Of a stretch of DNA of 64,000 nt, positions 20,096 through 30,001 are shown in pieces (position 1 is the first letter of the stretch; the number at the start of each line of letters is the position of its first letter). The notes under the pieces were generated by a model. It was not told where the DNA came from, ran no database searches, and saw only the letters and a program-made list of their open reading frames with translations. Origin of the DNA: Pyropia yezoensis (Eukaryota; Rhodophyta; Bangiophyceae; Bangiales; Bangiaceae); assembly GCA_009829735.1 (NCBI GenBank), contig CM020619.1:30530063-30594062 (forward strand), in the 5' to 3' direction. A program made the translations under genes and the position numbers.

Positions 20096-21121
20096 ATGGC
20101 CGCTTTTGTCGCTGCTGTGGCGCTGGCATCGCGGCGTCTCGCGGGCGCATCTCCCCGGCTGGCCCGCGCTCACCCCTGCCGGGGTGGCGTAACGCCCGTG
20201 CCGAGGCGGTCCCGGCCTGCGGTGACCATGGCCACCCCCCCCGCGCCATCCCCCTCGTCCTCGACTCAAGTATCCTCTCCGCCAAGCGTGGCCCCTGCCG
20301 GCGTGACCCCTGCCGTCAGCTACACGTCGCTTGATGGCAACTCGTTTGTCCTGGCGGCGGGCCCCGTCGCGGACCCTGCGGTTCGCCTGTTTGTCGACCC
20401 GTGGCTGGTGGGGGAGCTCAAGTTCCTGCCCGCGGTGCCCAACTTTTATACCGCCTTCAAAGAGCGCATTGACAAGGACACCTCCGTCGCCTCGTACGGT
20501 CGCATTGACGGGATTGTTCTAACCCAGGCGCTGCCCGACCACCTCCACGCGCCGACGCTGGAACGGTTGGACAAGGCCACCCCCGTCCTCGCGCCTGGAT
20601 CCGCGGCGGGCCCTCTGGCTGACCTTGGCTTCACGGACGTCACCATTGTGCGGCCGGGGGAGGCGGTGACTTTTTGTGGGGTTGTCATTGAGGCCACGAC
20701 GGGGAGCCTGGTGGGTCCTCCCTGGCAGGACCCTGAGAATGGGTACGTTTTTGATTTTGGGGGCGGCAGTCCCGCAGTGAGGGTCTACTATGAGCCTCAT
20801 GGCAACCACTCCGACGACGTTCTCCGGCGGGTGGCGGAAATTGGCGTTGGCGTGCTGGTCACCCCTGTCCGGACGGTTTCTTTCAAGGGGATTGGCTACA
20901 AGCTGGTCAATGGGGACGACGCACTGCCGGCAGTGGCGGCGGTGGGGGTGTCCAAGGTGGTAGTGTTGGAGAACACCAAGACCAAGGGCGTGGGAATCCT
21001 CAACGCGGCTATTGGCATCAAGGGTACTATTGACGGCTTCAAAGCGGGCCTGGGGGAAGGAGTACAGGTGATTGTGCCAACGGTTGGGGAGCCAGAGGTG
21101 CTGTGTGCGGGCGACGCTTGA
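20096..21121 (+). CDS. metallo-beta-lactamase-fold protein without the HxHxDH motif, plastid-targeted, 341 aa
   Basis: The ATG at 20096 opens MAAFVAAVALASRRLAG, a transit-like sequence; a frame without ATG continues upstream. The mature part (about residue 75 on) has the pattern of the beta-lactamase superfamily (UlaG-like): FVDPWLVG after the first strand, then GIVLTQALPDHLHAPTLERL where active hydrolases have HxHxDH, later VYYEPHGNHS, and VLVTPVRTVSFKG. The first two metal His are replaced by Gln and Leu (QALPDH), while the DH pair is kept. From memory, plant chloroplast relatives show a similar Q-x-x-x-DH, so this may be a conserved non-canonical subfamily rather than decay. Substrate unknown. 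TGTAA occurs at 21218-21222, about 100 nt after the stop. Confidence 0.8.
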   Translation: MAAFVAAVALASRRLAGASPRLARAHPCRGGVTPVPRRSRPAVTMATPPAPSPSSSTQVSSPPSVAPAGVTPAVSYTSLDGNSFVLAAGPVADPAVRLFVDPWLVGELKFLPAVPNFYTAFKERIDKDTSVASYGRIDGIVLTQALPDHLHAPTLERLDKATPVLAPGSAAGPLADLGFTDVTIVRPGEAVTFCGVVIEATTGSLVGPPWQDPENGYVFDFGGGSPAVRVYYEPHGNHSDDVLRRVAEIGVGVLVTPVRTVSFKGIGYKLVNGDDALPAVAAVGVSKVVVLENTKTKGVGILNAAIGIKGTIDGFKAGLGEGVQVIVPTVGEPEVLCAGDA

Positions 21122-21490
21122 GATTGCACCCGAGGGGGAAGTGCGACATGTCGGATGGAAGAGAGGACCCGAGAGCTTGCGACCGCGCCCGCTCACCGCG
21201 CTCCGTTGTGGCAACATTGTAAAAAGGGTAGGTGGGTCTCGAACTTGTCATAGCGCGCGTGGCAAGAGCCTCACGACGCCAGCTGCGGCAGGCCACGTAA
21301 ACTGCGCACAGTGAATGAGGCGGGTGCCCAGTCAATACTTCAGTCTATCTCTCTCAAGCACATGCACCACAGCGGCAAGCATAAAGGTCCACTATCACAG
21401 CCCAACCCATCCACTCCCCTTCAATTCTTTCCCGTTCGCTCCACAGGGTGCACGCTACCCCGCCGGCCTGGTGCCCCATCGACAGATCGC
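21122..21490. other. intergenic, convergent
   Basis: 370 bp between the MBL-fold gene and the anoctamin stop; nothing else seen apart from the TGTAA at 21218. Confidence 0.4.
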
Positions 21491-24400
21491 CTACGGCACA
21501 GGCTGCGACTGCTGTGCCCCGGGCGTCGCGGCCTCCGAATCCGAGTCAGACAGGTCCACAAAGAGCCGCGTGTACCGCTGACACCTGCGTACCTGTTCGT
21601 CACTGACAGTGAGGAGGCCGTGTCCTCGCATGGGGTCGGTCCAGCCCACGTCAAAGAAACGGGCCACGTCGTAGCGCTGCCGCGCAAGCGTCCGCATCGT
21701 AGCCGCAGGCACGTCCTGAAAGAGAAAGGCAAACAGGGCCTTGACCGCAAAGAGGCTGTGCTCGATAACGAAGAATGCTAGCAGCTCGCGCCAGAAGTCG
21801 AGGTCGCCGAACAGCGGCTCGAGGGAGTTTGAAGTGAACACGATGAGCGCCCCGTTGGTGGCCACCGAAAGGACATTGATAAACTCGAGGATAGAAAGCC
21901 AGGCGCCGATATCCCCTGACTGGTCGCTGTCCACCCGCTGGTGGAGGCGCAAGATCTTGAACGCGTCACTGCGCACTTCAATCAGATTGTTAAGTAGTGC
22001 CACGAACGTGACAAGCGGAAACGCAACACCGAACAGAGACAGGTACCCCACTTGAACAACCTGTGGTCATGCAGCAAAGACAGGAGGGCCAAAGGACCGG
22101 CCAAGCACAACGTCAGACACCACAGTGCGGCAACCACCCGAGCGAAGCGAGAGAGAGAACCCGCACACAATGACGGACACGCTCACAGTTCACGGCTGGA
22201 CCCACACCACTGCAACAAGAGAATGGAACCGCAAACACGCACGGCACACCGTACACGGGGCGTCACCACCGTGAACAAACATTCAACCCACATACCATCT
22301 CAGCATAGTCTTCAATGGTCGTCGAGAAGGGAGGCAGCATGCTCTCCCGCACATATCTGGAAAATCGGGACGTCGGGTTAGCCGACCCCTCCTCCACGTC
22401 CCCTGCCGTGGCGGCCGACGACGATGCGCGGCGGGCACGGTAGGAGCGCCATCGCCCCAGCTGATGCTGCACAAACGTTATGAGCCACGGAAGAAGAATC
22501 TCGAGCGCTTGCTGCACAGTCGTCTTGGTGATGATCATGGACAACAGCTGCGCCTCCAGTTCCACTGTACAGTCGGGAAGGTCGGTCACGGACGACTTGG
22601 CGCACGCCTCATCGTCCTCACCCACCCATGGCCGAACGAACGCAATGTAGAAGAGCGAGACGTAATTAGAAACAAACATGAAGGAGAAGCGCTTGATGAC
22701 CAACGCGTCTTCGTACGCCTGGTTGGTGCGATGATTCTCCATCTGAGTCAGCCACACAGAGATAGTGCGCCAAATGGGGTCGAGGATGGTAATCATAAGA
22801 CCCTGCAGCACGCCGGGCAGGTAGTGGGCAGCCGTAGAATTGCCAAACCTGACAATCCCGTTCGTAACCTCGCGCTTGTACAGAAGAAGCAAGAAGCTGG
22901 CCGTGGCCACCAACGCGGTGAAAAAAACAGTTGTTGATATGGACACGAGCACCGCCTTGCGGAAGCGGTTGGTCCGCACCCACGGCTGGTAGGGCAGGTC
23001 ATCTGCCTCCAGCTCTCCGTCGTCATCGTCGGTGGTAGGTGTGACGGGGGAAGAGGGTGAGTCACCCTCAGCACCACGACCAGCCGGTACGCCGTCCACG
23101 GTGCTGGCGGCTGCAAACGCGGACGACGACGACAGTGCACGCCGCCGGAGCGTCGACGTGCGCGACGGGGTGCCCGACTGCAGGTCCGCCGCCTTCTGTG
23201 CGGCGACGTCGTCCAGCGGCACAAAGCCACCGTTGCAATAAAACCCTGGGCGGATTTCACCCAGGAACTGAGGACGCACGTCATCCGCCGCGTCGTCAGC
23301 AAAGTCGGACAGACCCCACTCCAGTTGTACCCCCGCGTTGCGCCGCTTCCACCGCTCCAAGAAGACTGTTGTCCACAGCACCAACGCAATGGCAAATACC
23401 AAGCGAAGAGCGGCGACCACCACGGCGCTGCCAGTGAGTTTCGAGGCGATGTAGATTGGCAAGCTGACCACCCCGATGTACAACAGCATCTGCGTATAGA
23501 AGGACAGGAAGGTGAAGTACATGCACACCCGCGCGCCAACATAGTCTCGCAGTGCCGACAGCGGAGGCGTCCAACGCACGTCCCAGAGACGATCCCACAC
23601 TACATCCCGCACCAGCTGGTCCCGCGGCCCCCGGTCGTGGATGGCAAATGCCTGGGAGATGTGTCCGTTGAAGACCTCGGCCTCCACGTTGATGTCGCAG
23701 CCCCAGACCGCCTTGGAAGCGAGTGTCAAAAGAATAATGAGGATGCGGTCTGATGGCGCAAAGTAACAGTCGCTCCTCAAAGCGTTAACAAACGCGCTGT
23801 CCCGGTCCGGCTCATAGTCAAGGTAGCCGCCGCCAAAATCGTCCTGAAGACGCAACTTGAGGCCAAGGAGTGCCGCCTTGCGCTTGAGCCCCACCTCACT
23901 GAGGCCAAAGCGGACGAGCACGCGGCCTTCGCTGGGCACCGCCAGCTGCGAAAACACGAACCCCGCCGACCGCAGGCGTGCCAGAATTCGCACCCGGTTC
24001 GCCACCGCCTTGGCCGACTTCTTCGACGCCTTGGACGAACCGCCACTGGCATCCTTCTCGTCCAAAGGTTCGCCAGACGGGCGGGTGTTGGCGGCCCCAG
24101 GCGGTGCGTCAGCAGCAGCGGTGGTGGCCAGAGCGTCTGGGGGCTCCAGCAGTGACTCCTCCAGCGGGAAGCTAAAGACATAGTCCCAGCCCCACGGGGG
24201 CTTGACACCAAAAATCTTAGCCGACGAAGGCACCCCCCCGGATTCGTCCTGCTCGTCGAGGCCGTCGGCAGCCAGGTCGGGTTCCAGAGAAAAATCAGGG
24301 TCCACGCCAGTCTCATCGGCGCCCACCGGTGACCAGGAAGCAGCCACCGGGCCCGTAGTAGCGACATCACCTACCCAGCTGACGCGGGCGCGGCTGCCCC

Positions 24401-24569
24401 CGCGGGAGGGTACGCCAGTGGCATCAGCTGCGGCGGTGGCAGCGGTAAGCACCGGTGCTGCGACGGGCACCGCGGGAAAAGACTGGGCGTCGAGGTAGTT
24501 GGTAGTACCGTCTGAGGAGGAGCTATCTCCATCAGGGAGCGGGGAGGAGGGGACATCACGCGGGACCAT
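21491..24569 (-). CDS. anoctamin (TMEM16) family protein, two exons, 947 aa
   Basis: Anoctamins are dimeric Ca2+-activated chloride channels or lipid scramblases. Exon 1 is 24569-22296 and exon 2 is 22060-21491; the 235-bp intron starts GTATGT and ends CAG, phase 0. The splice creates YAEMVVQVGYLSLFGVAFPL, matching the family pattern at helix 7. The start is the ATG at 24569 (GACATGG); only a TTG lies upstream in frame. Residues 1-200 are Ser/Asp/Pro-rich and probably cytosolic. The conserved cytosolic domain follows (YEPDRDSAFVNALRSDCYFA; ...GARVCMYFTFLSFYTQMLL begins the membrane part), with about ten hydrophobic segments to residue 900. Positions equivalent to the six Ca2+ ligands of TMEM16A are Q686, E690, D754, E757, E786 and D790: five acidic, the Asn replaced by Gln. 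A TATA-like stretch lies at 24842-24852. Confidence 0.9.
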
Positions 24570-24841
24570 GTCGCCTCGGCCCCCTACCCGGCCGGGAGAA
24601 GGCACATGAGCTGCCACAGGCACCACACGAAGCCAGATACACCGCCGCAAACGAGAGCAAGTGCCAAGTACGTCGAGGGAAGAGAGAGGGGAGAGCGGGG
24701 GGGTCACAGAGGCCAAGGGAGTGGGAAGAAAGAAGGTGGCGGTGAGGTATCGCGCGTCTCAGGAGCAGTTGCAGGGATAGGCGGTCCCCGTCGTCGCCCG
24801 GCAGACGCACCTGCCGAAAAGACTGCAGTAGCCAAAAGCAG

Positions 24842-24852
24842 TATATCTATAT
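24842..24852 (-). promoter_or_regulatory. candidate TATA-like element
   Basis: ATATAGATATA on the minus strand, about 275 bp upstream of the anoctamin ATG. Weak evidence. Confidence 0.25.
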
Positions 24853-25906
24853 CACCCCAGATGCAGTCAGCGCGTCTTCCACTGACCCCGGTGTCGCGGG
24901 AGTAGACCTGACCGCCCCACCCCCCCACCCCCAGCCAGACACTGCGGCGAAATAGCAGGCGACGGTGCGCCGCGCCGCTGGGTACACCCTCCAAAAAATG
25001 TCCACGCCATGGCCCCACACACAGCCCCAACAGCCAAGCGGGTTGCACCCCTCACACAGCCAGCATAGACCAGGGGCAGGTGCTCCGAGTGCGTTCAGTC
25101 GGCACCAGAGGGATGACGCTCGGCCATGCCGGTCGCTGTGACGGTCAACAGGTGTTTGACAAGAGGGCCGGCTGGCGGGAGAGGGTCAAGGACTGCGGCA
25201 CTCTCTCTTGGCCGAGCATCTGCTGACAAGACCGCATTTGGCAAAACTGTCGTACTTGGTGATACTAAGTGTCCAAGTCTTGCATGCATATGTGGCGGGT
25301 GACGATAGAATTCTCATTTTTCTTGAGCAGGGCCGAGCCGAGATAGCCTGCATCAAAGATTGTGCCTCCTATGTAAAGGCGCCTTGATCCCGCCGCGTAC
25401 TGGTATCGAGCACGACGATAGCGTGGGCCTAGCAAGTGGGCCGCCGCCTGCTCCCATGGCTGCTGGGATGGCCAACTGGGCCCCCCCCATGTCTTAGTTC
25501 CTACGTAGCCCCCTGCGTAAGTCTGCTGTGTCGTTTAATTATTCTCTTGTTCTAAAGTAAGCAGAAGTGTAAAAAAACTGCTTACACTGGATAATATTTC
25601 TCAGTTTCACTGCACTCAGAAAGAAAGTAAGCTCGTTAGCTTGCTCTTGAGGAGCCCGATCCAGTGGGGGTGCTAACTCAGAAAAAAAAAAGCCAAAAAT
25701 AATGAGAACTCTATCGTCACCCGCCACATATGCTATTGGTACCCATCATGGGTGACGGAACAAATTATTTAGAACGAACATGTGCTGTTGTTTACAACCC
25801 GTTCTGAGGAAACACACCACCAGACACTGTCTCCTTGCCCTACCCTGCTCTAGCGGCGCCATCATGGCACTCGCGGACTGCATACAACGACCAGCACCTT
25901 CTACGT
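24853..25906. other. intergenic region with a MITE
   Basis: Upstream of anoctamin and downstream of the radical-SAM gene. The AT-richer middle is the element at 25286-25733. TTACA at 25792-25796 (TGTAA on the minus strand) lies about 110 nt past the radical-SAM stop. Confidence 0.5.
25286..25733. mobile_element. MITE-like element, about 450 bp
   Basis: Terminal inverted repeats of about 33 bp with one mismatch: 25286-25318 starts GCATATGTGGCGGGTGACGA and 25701-25733 is its inverse. The interior is AT-richer than its surroundings and has no ORF of note. TA flanks a core TGTGGCGG... end on both sides, compatible with a mariner-like TA target duplication, but CATATG is palindromic so the exact border is ambiguous. 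Confidence 0.8.
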
Positions 25907-27289
25907 TCACAGAAGCTCCCCCCCACACGATGACCCCGACCCCGCTGTGCACCCAAAGCAGTGCAACCCAGTGCGGATGCGGTTCCCCACCAGCTCTGAC
26001 ACGCAGTCAATGTCAAAGACCGTCAGGCCGGTTGCGCCTCCAGCGGGGGAGGCGCCTTCAACAGGGGCGGCAGCCTCTTCTGCACCGCCCCCCCCGGGGA
26101 GACCCAGCCCCATCTCCAGAGCATAGTTGAAGTCGCAGTCGTAGACGCGCCCGTCCCATGCAACATGCACCATATCCCGGCACATGACCCGGTTCACTGT
26201 GTCGGCGTTGAAGGCACCCGCGAGCGTGGACAGGTAGTCAGACAGGCGGCCTTCGCGACGGAGGTCATCGGCAAACCGCTTGATGGGCATGTTCGTAATC
26301 GCCACTAGCGAGTTGAACTCAATGCCAAAGGCGCGACGGAGCTCCCTCCGGTAGTCTTCCTCCAGAGAGCCCTGCGGCGGCGGCAGCACAGCGCCGCCTG
26401 GGTTGTACACCAGGTCCAGGCGGCACCCCCCCGGCCGTCCGTATCCAAGCGCGTTGAGCCGCTGCAGCGCCCGGATGGAGGCGTCAAAAACGCCGTCCCC
26501 GCGCTGGGCCTCCACATTGTCGGCGGTGTAGCAGGGGAGGGAAGCGACCACGTCCACCCGATTGGCGGCGAGGAAGTCGGCCAGGTCCGCCTGCCCCTCC
26601 ACCTCCATTACCGTCAGGTTGCAGCGGTCCATGACGCGCACGCCCGCGGCGGTGAGCTCGGTCACCAGGGGCCGGAAGGCAGCGTGCAGCTCGGGTGCCC
26701 CCCCCGTAATGTCCACCGTCCGCACCGGCGAGCCCGGGGCGGTGGCGAGCGCCACCACCCGCGCCGCCACCGTGGAGAGCATGGACTCGGCGCGGCTGGG
26801 TGACGACTCCACGTGGCAGTGGCGGCACGCGAGGTTGCACGTCAGCCCAATGTTGACCTGCAGCGTCGACGCGCCGGCACGGGACAGCGGCGGCAGCCCC
26901 GCTGCCGCGACGGCGGCGCCAAACGTGGGCGTCCCCGTCGCGGCGGCCGCGTCGAGCGACCGCGCGGTGCGGAGGGCGGCCGCGCGGGTGGCCCGCCGCG
27001 CGGCGGCGGCGGGGGAGAGCTCCACGGGGGGGGTCGGCGTCGGCGCCGGCGTCGGCGTGTAGGCCCCCGACGGCGGCGGCGTCGACGCTGCCGACGCGGG
27101 CGCGGGCGGCGCCGCCCCGGCGGCCATCCGCGGGGAGCGGGGGGGGGGCAGCGGGGCGCCGCGGCGCCCGCCACTGCCTGCCACCCACCGCCGGCGGGCT
27201 GTAGTGGCAGCCGCAATGGGGTGGCGGCGGGGGCCGAGCAACGTAGGGGCGGCGGCGGGGGCGGCCGCAAAGGCCCCGGCCAGAGGCAT
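25907..27289 (-). CDS. arsS: radical SAM protein, arsenosugar biosynthesis ArsS-like, 460 aa
   Basis: The ArsS family uses S-adenosylmethionine and an iron-sulfur cluster to transfer a deoxyadenosyl group to dimethylarsenic, on the route to arsenosugars; red algae are known arsenosugar producers. The cluster motif is CNLACRHC at about residues 150-157, preceded by LQVNIGLT. Further hallmarks are TVDITGGAPEL, DRCNLTVME, ASLPCYTADNVEAQRG, RLDLVYNPGG, FNSLVAITNMPIKRF, MCRDMVHVAWDG and the Cys-rich C-terminus CFGCTAGSGSSCGG, which in this family carries extra Cys (or selenocysteine) residues. The ATG at 27289 (ACCATGC) is the first in frame and opens an Ala/Arg/Pro-rich leader of about 120 residues, probably a plastid or mitochondrial presequence. 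Divergent from protoporphyrinogen oxidase. The exact substrate is inferred from the family. Confidence 0.88.
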   Translation of the reverse strand: MPLAGAFAAAPAAAPTLLGPRRHPIAAATTARRRWVAGSGGRRGAPLPPPRSPRMAAGAAPPAPASAASTPPPSGAYTPTPAPTPTPPVELSPAAAARRATRAAALRTARSLDAAAATGTPTFGAAVAAAGLPPLSRAGASTLQVNIGLTCNLACRHCHVESSPSRAESMLSTVAARVVALATAPGSPVRTVDITGGAPELHAAFRPLVTELTAAGVRVMDRCNLTVMEVEGQADLADFLAANRVDVVASLPCYTADNVEAQRGDGVFDASIRALQRLNALGYGRPGGCRLDLVYNPGGAVLPPPQGSLEEDYRRELRRAFGIEFNSLVAITNMPIKRFADDLRREGRLSDYLSTLAGAFNADTVNRVMCRDMVHVAWDGRVYDCDFNYALEMGLGLPGGGGAEEAAAPVEGASPAGGATGLTVFDIDCVSELVGNRIRTGLHCFGCTAGSGSSCGGELL

Positions 27290-27963
27290 GGTGGCAGTGG
27301 CGGCCGTTGGCGGCAGCGGCAAGATAACGTGTAGGCGCGGGCGGGGGGGGGGGGGGGGGGAAGAGTGCGTGAAGATGGGGACCCAACGGGCCGCAGTGAC
27401 GTCGAGGTAGGCGCGCCACACGGTCACCGCGTGCGGCGGAGGGGGGTCTCCACTGGCAGAGGGCGGAAGGAATAAGACGGGTTTTGCCCTCCACACCCAG
27501 GCGCGATCAGGGAAAACCCGAACGGTGGGCGTGGGAGTCGAGAAGAGAAAGACGGCCCGTACGAATTCCTATTTTCACAAACGAAAGGCAAAAGGTGGGC
27601 AGGAGCTCGGTGCAATTCGGCTATGGCCCCCTCCATCAAAAGGTAGCACACCCTGCCTCTTGAGTGGTCTGATCCACACCCCCACTCGCGCCGCGCGGGC
27701 GGCTTCGGAGCTCGAGCAGATCCTTGTTCGAGCGCGGAGCGCCGTCCCGCGGGCCGGCTACATATTGGATATCGGATGCACATGGACACACGCGTCTTAC
27801 GCACCTGTTCGCCGTCCTACACCACTCCCGGGGTTCCCAGTTCCGCGGCCGCCCCCTCCAGCGTTCTGGTCGCCCCCTCCCCTGACCACATCGTCTTTCT
27901 TTTTACTTGCCCCGTACGGTGACGACGCACTCCCCTCCCTCCACAGGTCTTCCTGCTGCTGCC
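27290..27963. promoter_or_regulatory. divergent promoter region, arsS-like / PPOX
   Basis: 674 bp between the two start codons. A G run at 27342-27360 lies near the arsS-like start. No TATA box is certain. Confidence 0.35.
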
Positions 27964-29661
27964 ATGGCGGCCTTCATCCCGGTCACCGCGGTGGCCCCCG
28001 TTGGCGCCCGCCGCACCGCCTGGGCCGGCGGCGCCCCTGCGGGTGGCCGCCCCTCCGCCGGCCTGTGCGCTGGTGGTGCTGCACGCCTCATGCCTCGCCG
28101 CGGCGCTGTCGTGGTGCCCCCTTCCCCCCTGGCCGTCGCAGGTCGACGTGGCGGGGTGCGAATGGCGGCGGCGGGGGCGCCCGACGAGCGCGTCGACGCG
28201 CTGGTGGTGGGGTCGGGCGTGTCGGGCTCCACCCTTGCCTACCGCCTGCACGAGCGTGGCGTGTCGACGCTCCTCACCGAGGCGCGCGACGTGGTGGGCG
28301 GCAATGTCATCTCGCGGATGGCCAATGGGTACACGTGGGAGGAGGGGCCCAACACGTTCCAGCCCGCCCCCCACATCCTGCGCCTGGCCGTGGATGTGGG
28401 CCTCAAGGAGGACCTGGTGTTTGCCGACCACACGCTTCCCCGGTTTGTCTACTGGAAGGGCAACCTGTACGCGCTGCCGATGGGGCCGTCGGACATCCCC
28501 AAATTCCGCCTCCTCTCCCCGTGGGGGGCGGTCCGCGCGGGCCTTGGTGCCGCGGGTTTTGTGCTGCCCAACTGGTCGGGCAAGGAGGAGTCGGTCAAGG
28601 AGTTTATCACTCGCCACCTGGGCGCTGAGGTGTTTGCCAAGATGATTGACCCGTTTGTGTCGGGCGTCTACGCGGGGGACCCGTCCCAGCTGGCCATCCG
28701 CGGTGCGTTTGGCAAGATCTACGCCCTCCAAAACTTGGGCATTACGCAGGGCATTGTCGAAGGCGCCATCATCCGGCTGAGGCAGCGCAAGGCCGAGGCG
28801 GGGGATCCCGACCCGGAGCTGCCAGTCGTCAAGGGAGGGGCGCTTGGCTCCTTCCGTGAGGGCCTGGGGATGCTCCCAAAGGCGGTGGCGGGCAAGCTGG
28901 GCGATGCCGTCCGCCTCGGCTGGACGCTAACCGAGCTGCGCCACGCCCCGGGGGGAAAGCCCGGCTACGAGGCCGTCTACTCGACGCCCGACGGCCCCCG
29001 CACCGTCCACGCCAAGACCGTGTCCCTGACGGCGCCCGCGGGTGCGGCGGCCTCCATTCTGGGGGGCATGCTCCCTGCGGCCCGTGCCCTTGACGAGGTG
29101 TACTACCCGTGTGTCTGGTCTGTGACGCTCTCATACCCGACGACCGCGTTCAAGCGCTCCCTCAAGGGCTTTGGCAACCTCATCCCTCGGGCCATGGGCG
29201 TCCGCACGCTCGGCACCATCTGGTCGTCCTCCCTCTTCCCCGGCCGCGCGCCACCTGGCCGGGAGCTACTCCTTTCCTACATTGGGGGCGCCCAGGACAA
29301 GGGCATTGCCGACCTGTCTGAGGAGGAGGTTGTGGCCGCTGTGGACGCGGACATCAAGGCGCTGCTGCTGTCGGCCGATGCTGCTGACGAGGCGCCGGTG
29401 GTGGTGGGCATCCGCAAGTGGGCCCGCGCCATCCCCCAATACGTTCGGGGACACCTGGAGCTGGTCGCGGGCGTCCGGGAGGCCGCGGCTGAGTCGTGCC
29501 CGGGTCTCTTTTTGGGCGGCAACTACGCGTCGGGGGTGGCGTTTGGGGACTGTGTGGCGTGGGGGGACAAGGCCGCCACCGAGGTTGTGGCCGCCCTGGG
29601 CAACATGCCCGACGATGAGGCAGCCGTATCAGAGGAAGCTGTGTCAACGGCGACGGTGTAA
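27964..29661 (+). CDS. protoporphyrinogen IX oxidase, plastid-targeted, 565 aa
   Basis: Oxidises protoporphyrinogen IX to protoporphyrin IX, the last step shared by haem and chlorophyll synthesis; FAD-dependent, oxygen-requiring HemY/plant type. The ATG at 27964 (GCCATGG) opens MAAFIPVTAVAPVGARRTAW, a transit-like leader of about 75 residues. The FAD-binding fold starts at about residue 79 with DALVVGSGVSGSTLAYRLH, followed by VVGGNVISR and EEGPNTFQP. The substrate region includes YALPMGPSDIPKF and VSGVYAGDPSQLA. The C-terminal FAD contact is LFLGGNYASGVAFGDCVAWG. The length fits the plastid enzymes. There are no introns. Shares the upstream region with the arsS-like gene; no functional link between the two is evident. 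Confidence 0.95.
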   Translation: MAAFIPVTAVAPVGARRTAWAGGAPAGGRPSAGLCAGGAARLMPRRGAVVVPPSPLAVAGRRGGVRMAAAGAPDERVDALVVGSGVSGSTLAYRLHERGVSTLLTEARDVVGGNVISRMANGYTWEEGPNTFQPAPHILRLAVDVGLKEDLVFADHTLPRFVYWKGNLYALPMGPSDIPKFRLLSPWGAVRAGLGAAGFVLPNWSGKEESVKEFITRHLGAEVFAKMIDPFVSGVYAGDPSQLAIRGAFGKIYALQNLGITQGIVEGAIIRLRQRKAEAGDPDPELPVVKGGALGSFREGLGMLPKAVAGKLGDAVRLGWTLTELRHAPGGKPGYEAVYSTPDGPRTVHAKTVSLTAPAGAAASILGGMLPAARALDEVYYPCVWSVTLSYPTTAFKRSLKGFGNLIPRAMGVRTLGTIWSSSLFPGRAPPGRELLLSYIGGAQDKGIADLSEEEVVAAVDADIKALLLSADAADEAPVVVGIRKWARAIPQYVRGHLELVAGVREAAAESCPGLFLGGNYASGVAFGDCVAWGDKAATEVVAALGNMPDDEAAVSEEAVSTATV

Positions 29662-30001
29662 GAAGGTGGGGGATAGCAGCAGCAATGTACGTGGAGGTAA
29701 GGCTCGCTGCTATCAGGAAGGCGCTGGTCATACCGCGAGGGGGGGGGAGGGGGGCCTGCTGTGCCCGTCGCCCGTAGAGCATGTTTTTTCCGTTGGCCTG
29801 TACGACCATCTGTTTTGCTGCATGTGAAAAGACTGTTATCCGCCTCCCAGCCCAGCGGCAAGCAGTGCGCCTCCAGGTACCCACCCTGTCCATCAACCCC
29901 GCGCAATCAATACATTACCCGCCGGTGCGCCATCGGCCGCCCTCCCATTCCACCTGCCCCACCCCCCCCCCCTCGCCCCCCGTCCCCCCGCTCCCTCTTT
30001 C
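29662..30001. other. intergenic, convergent
   Basis: 340 bp between stops of PPOX and the DUF1995 gene; pyrimidine-rich near 29945-29995; no feature seen. Confidence 0.4.
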
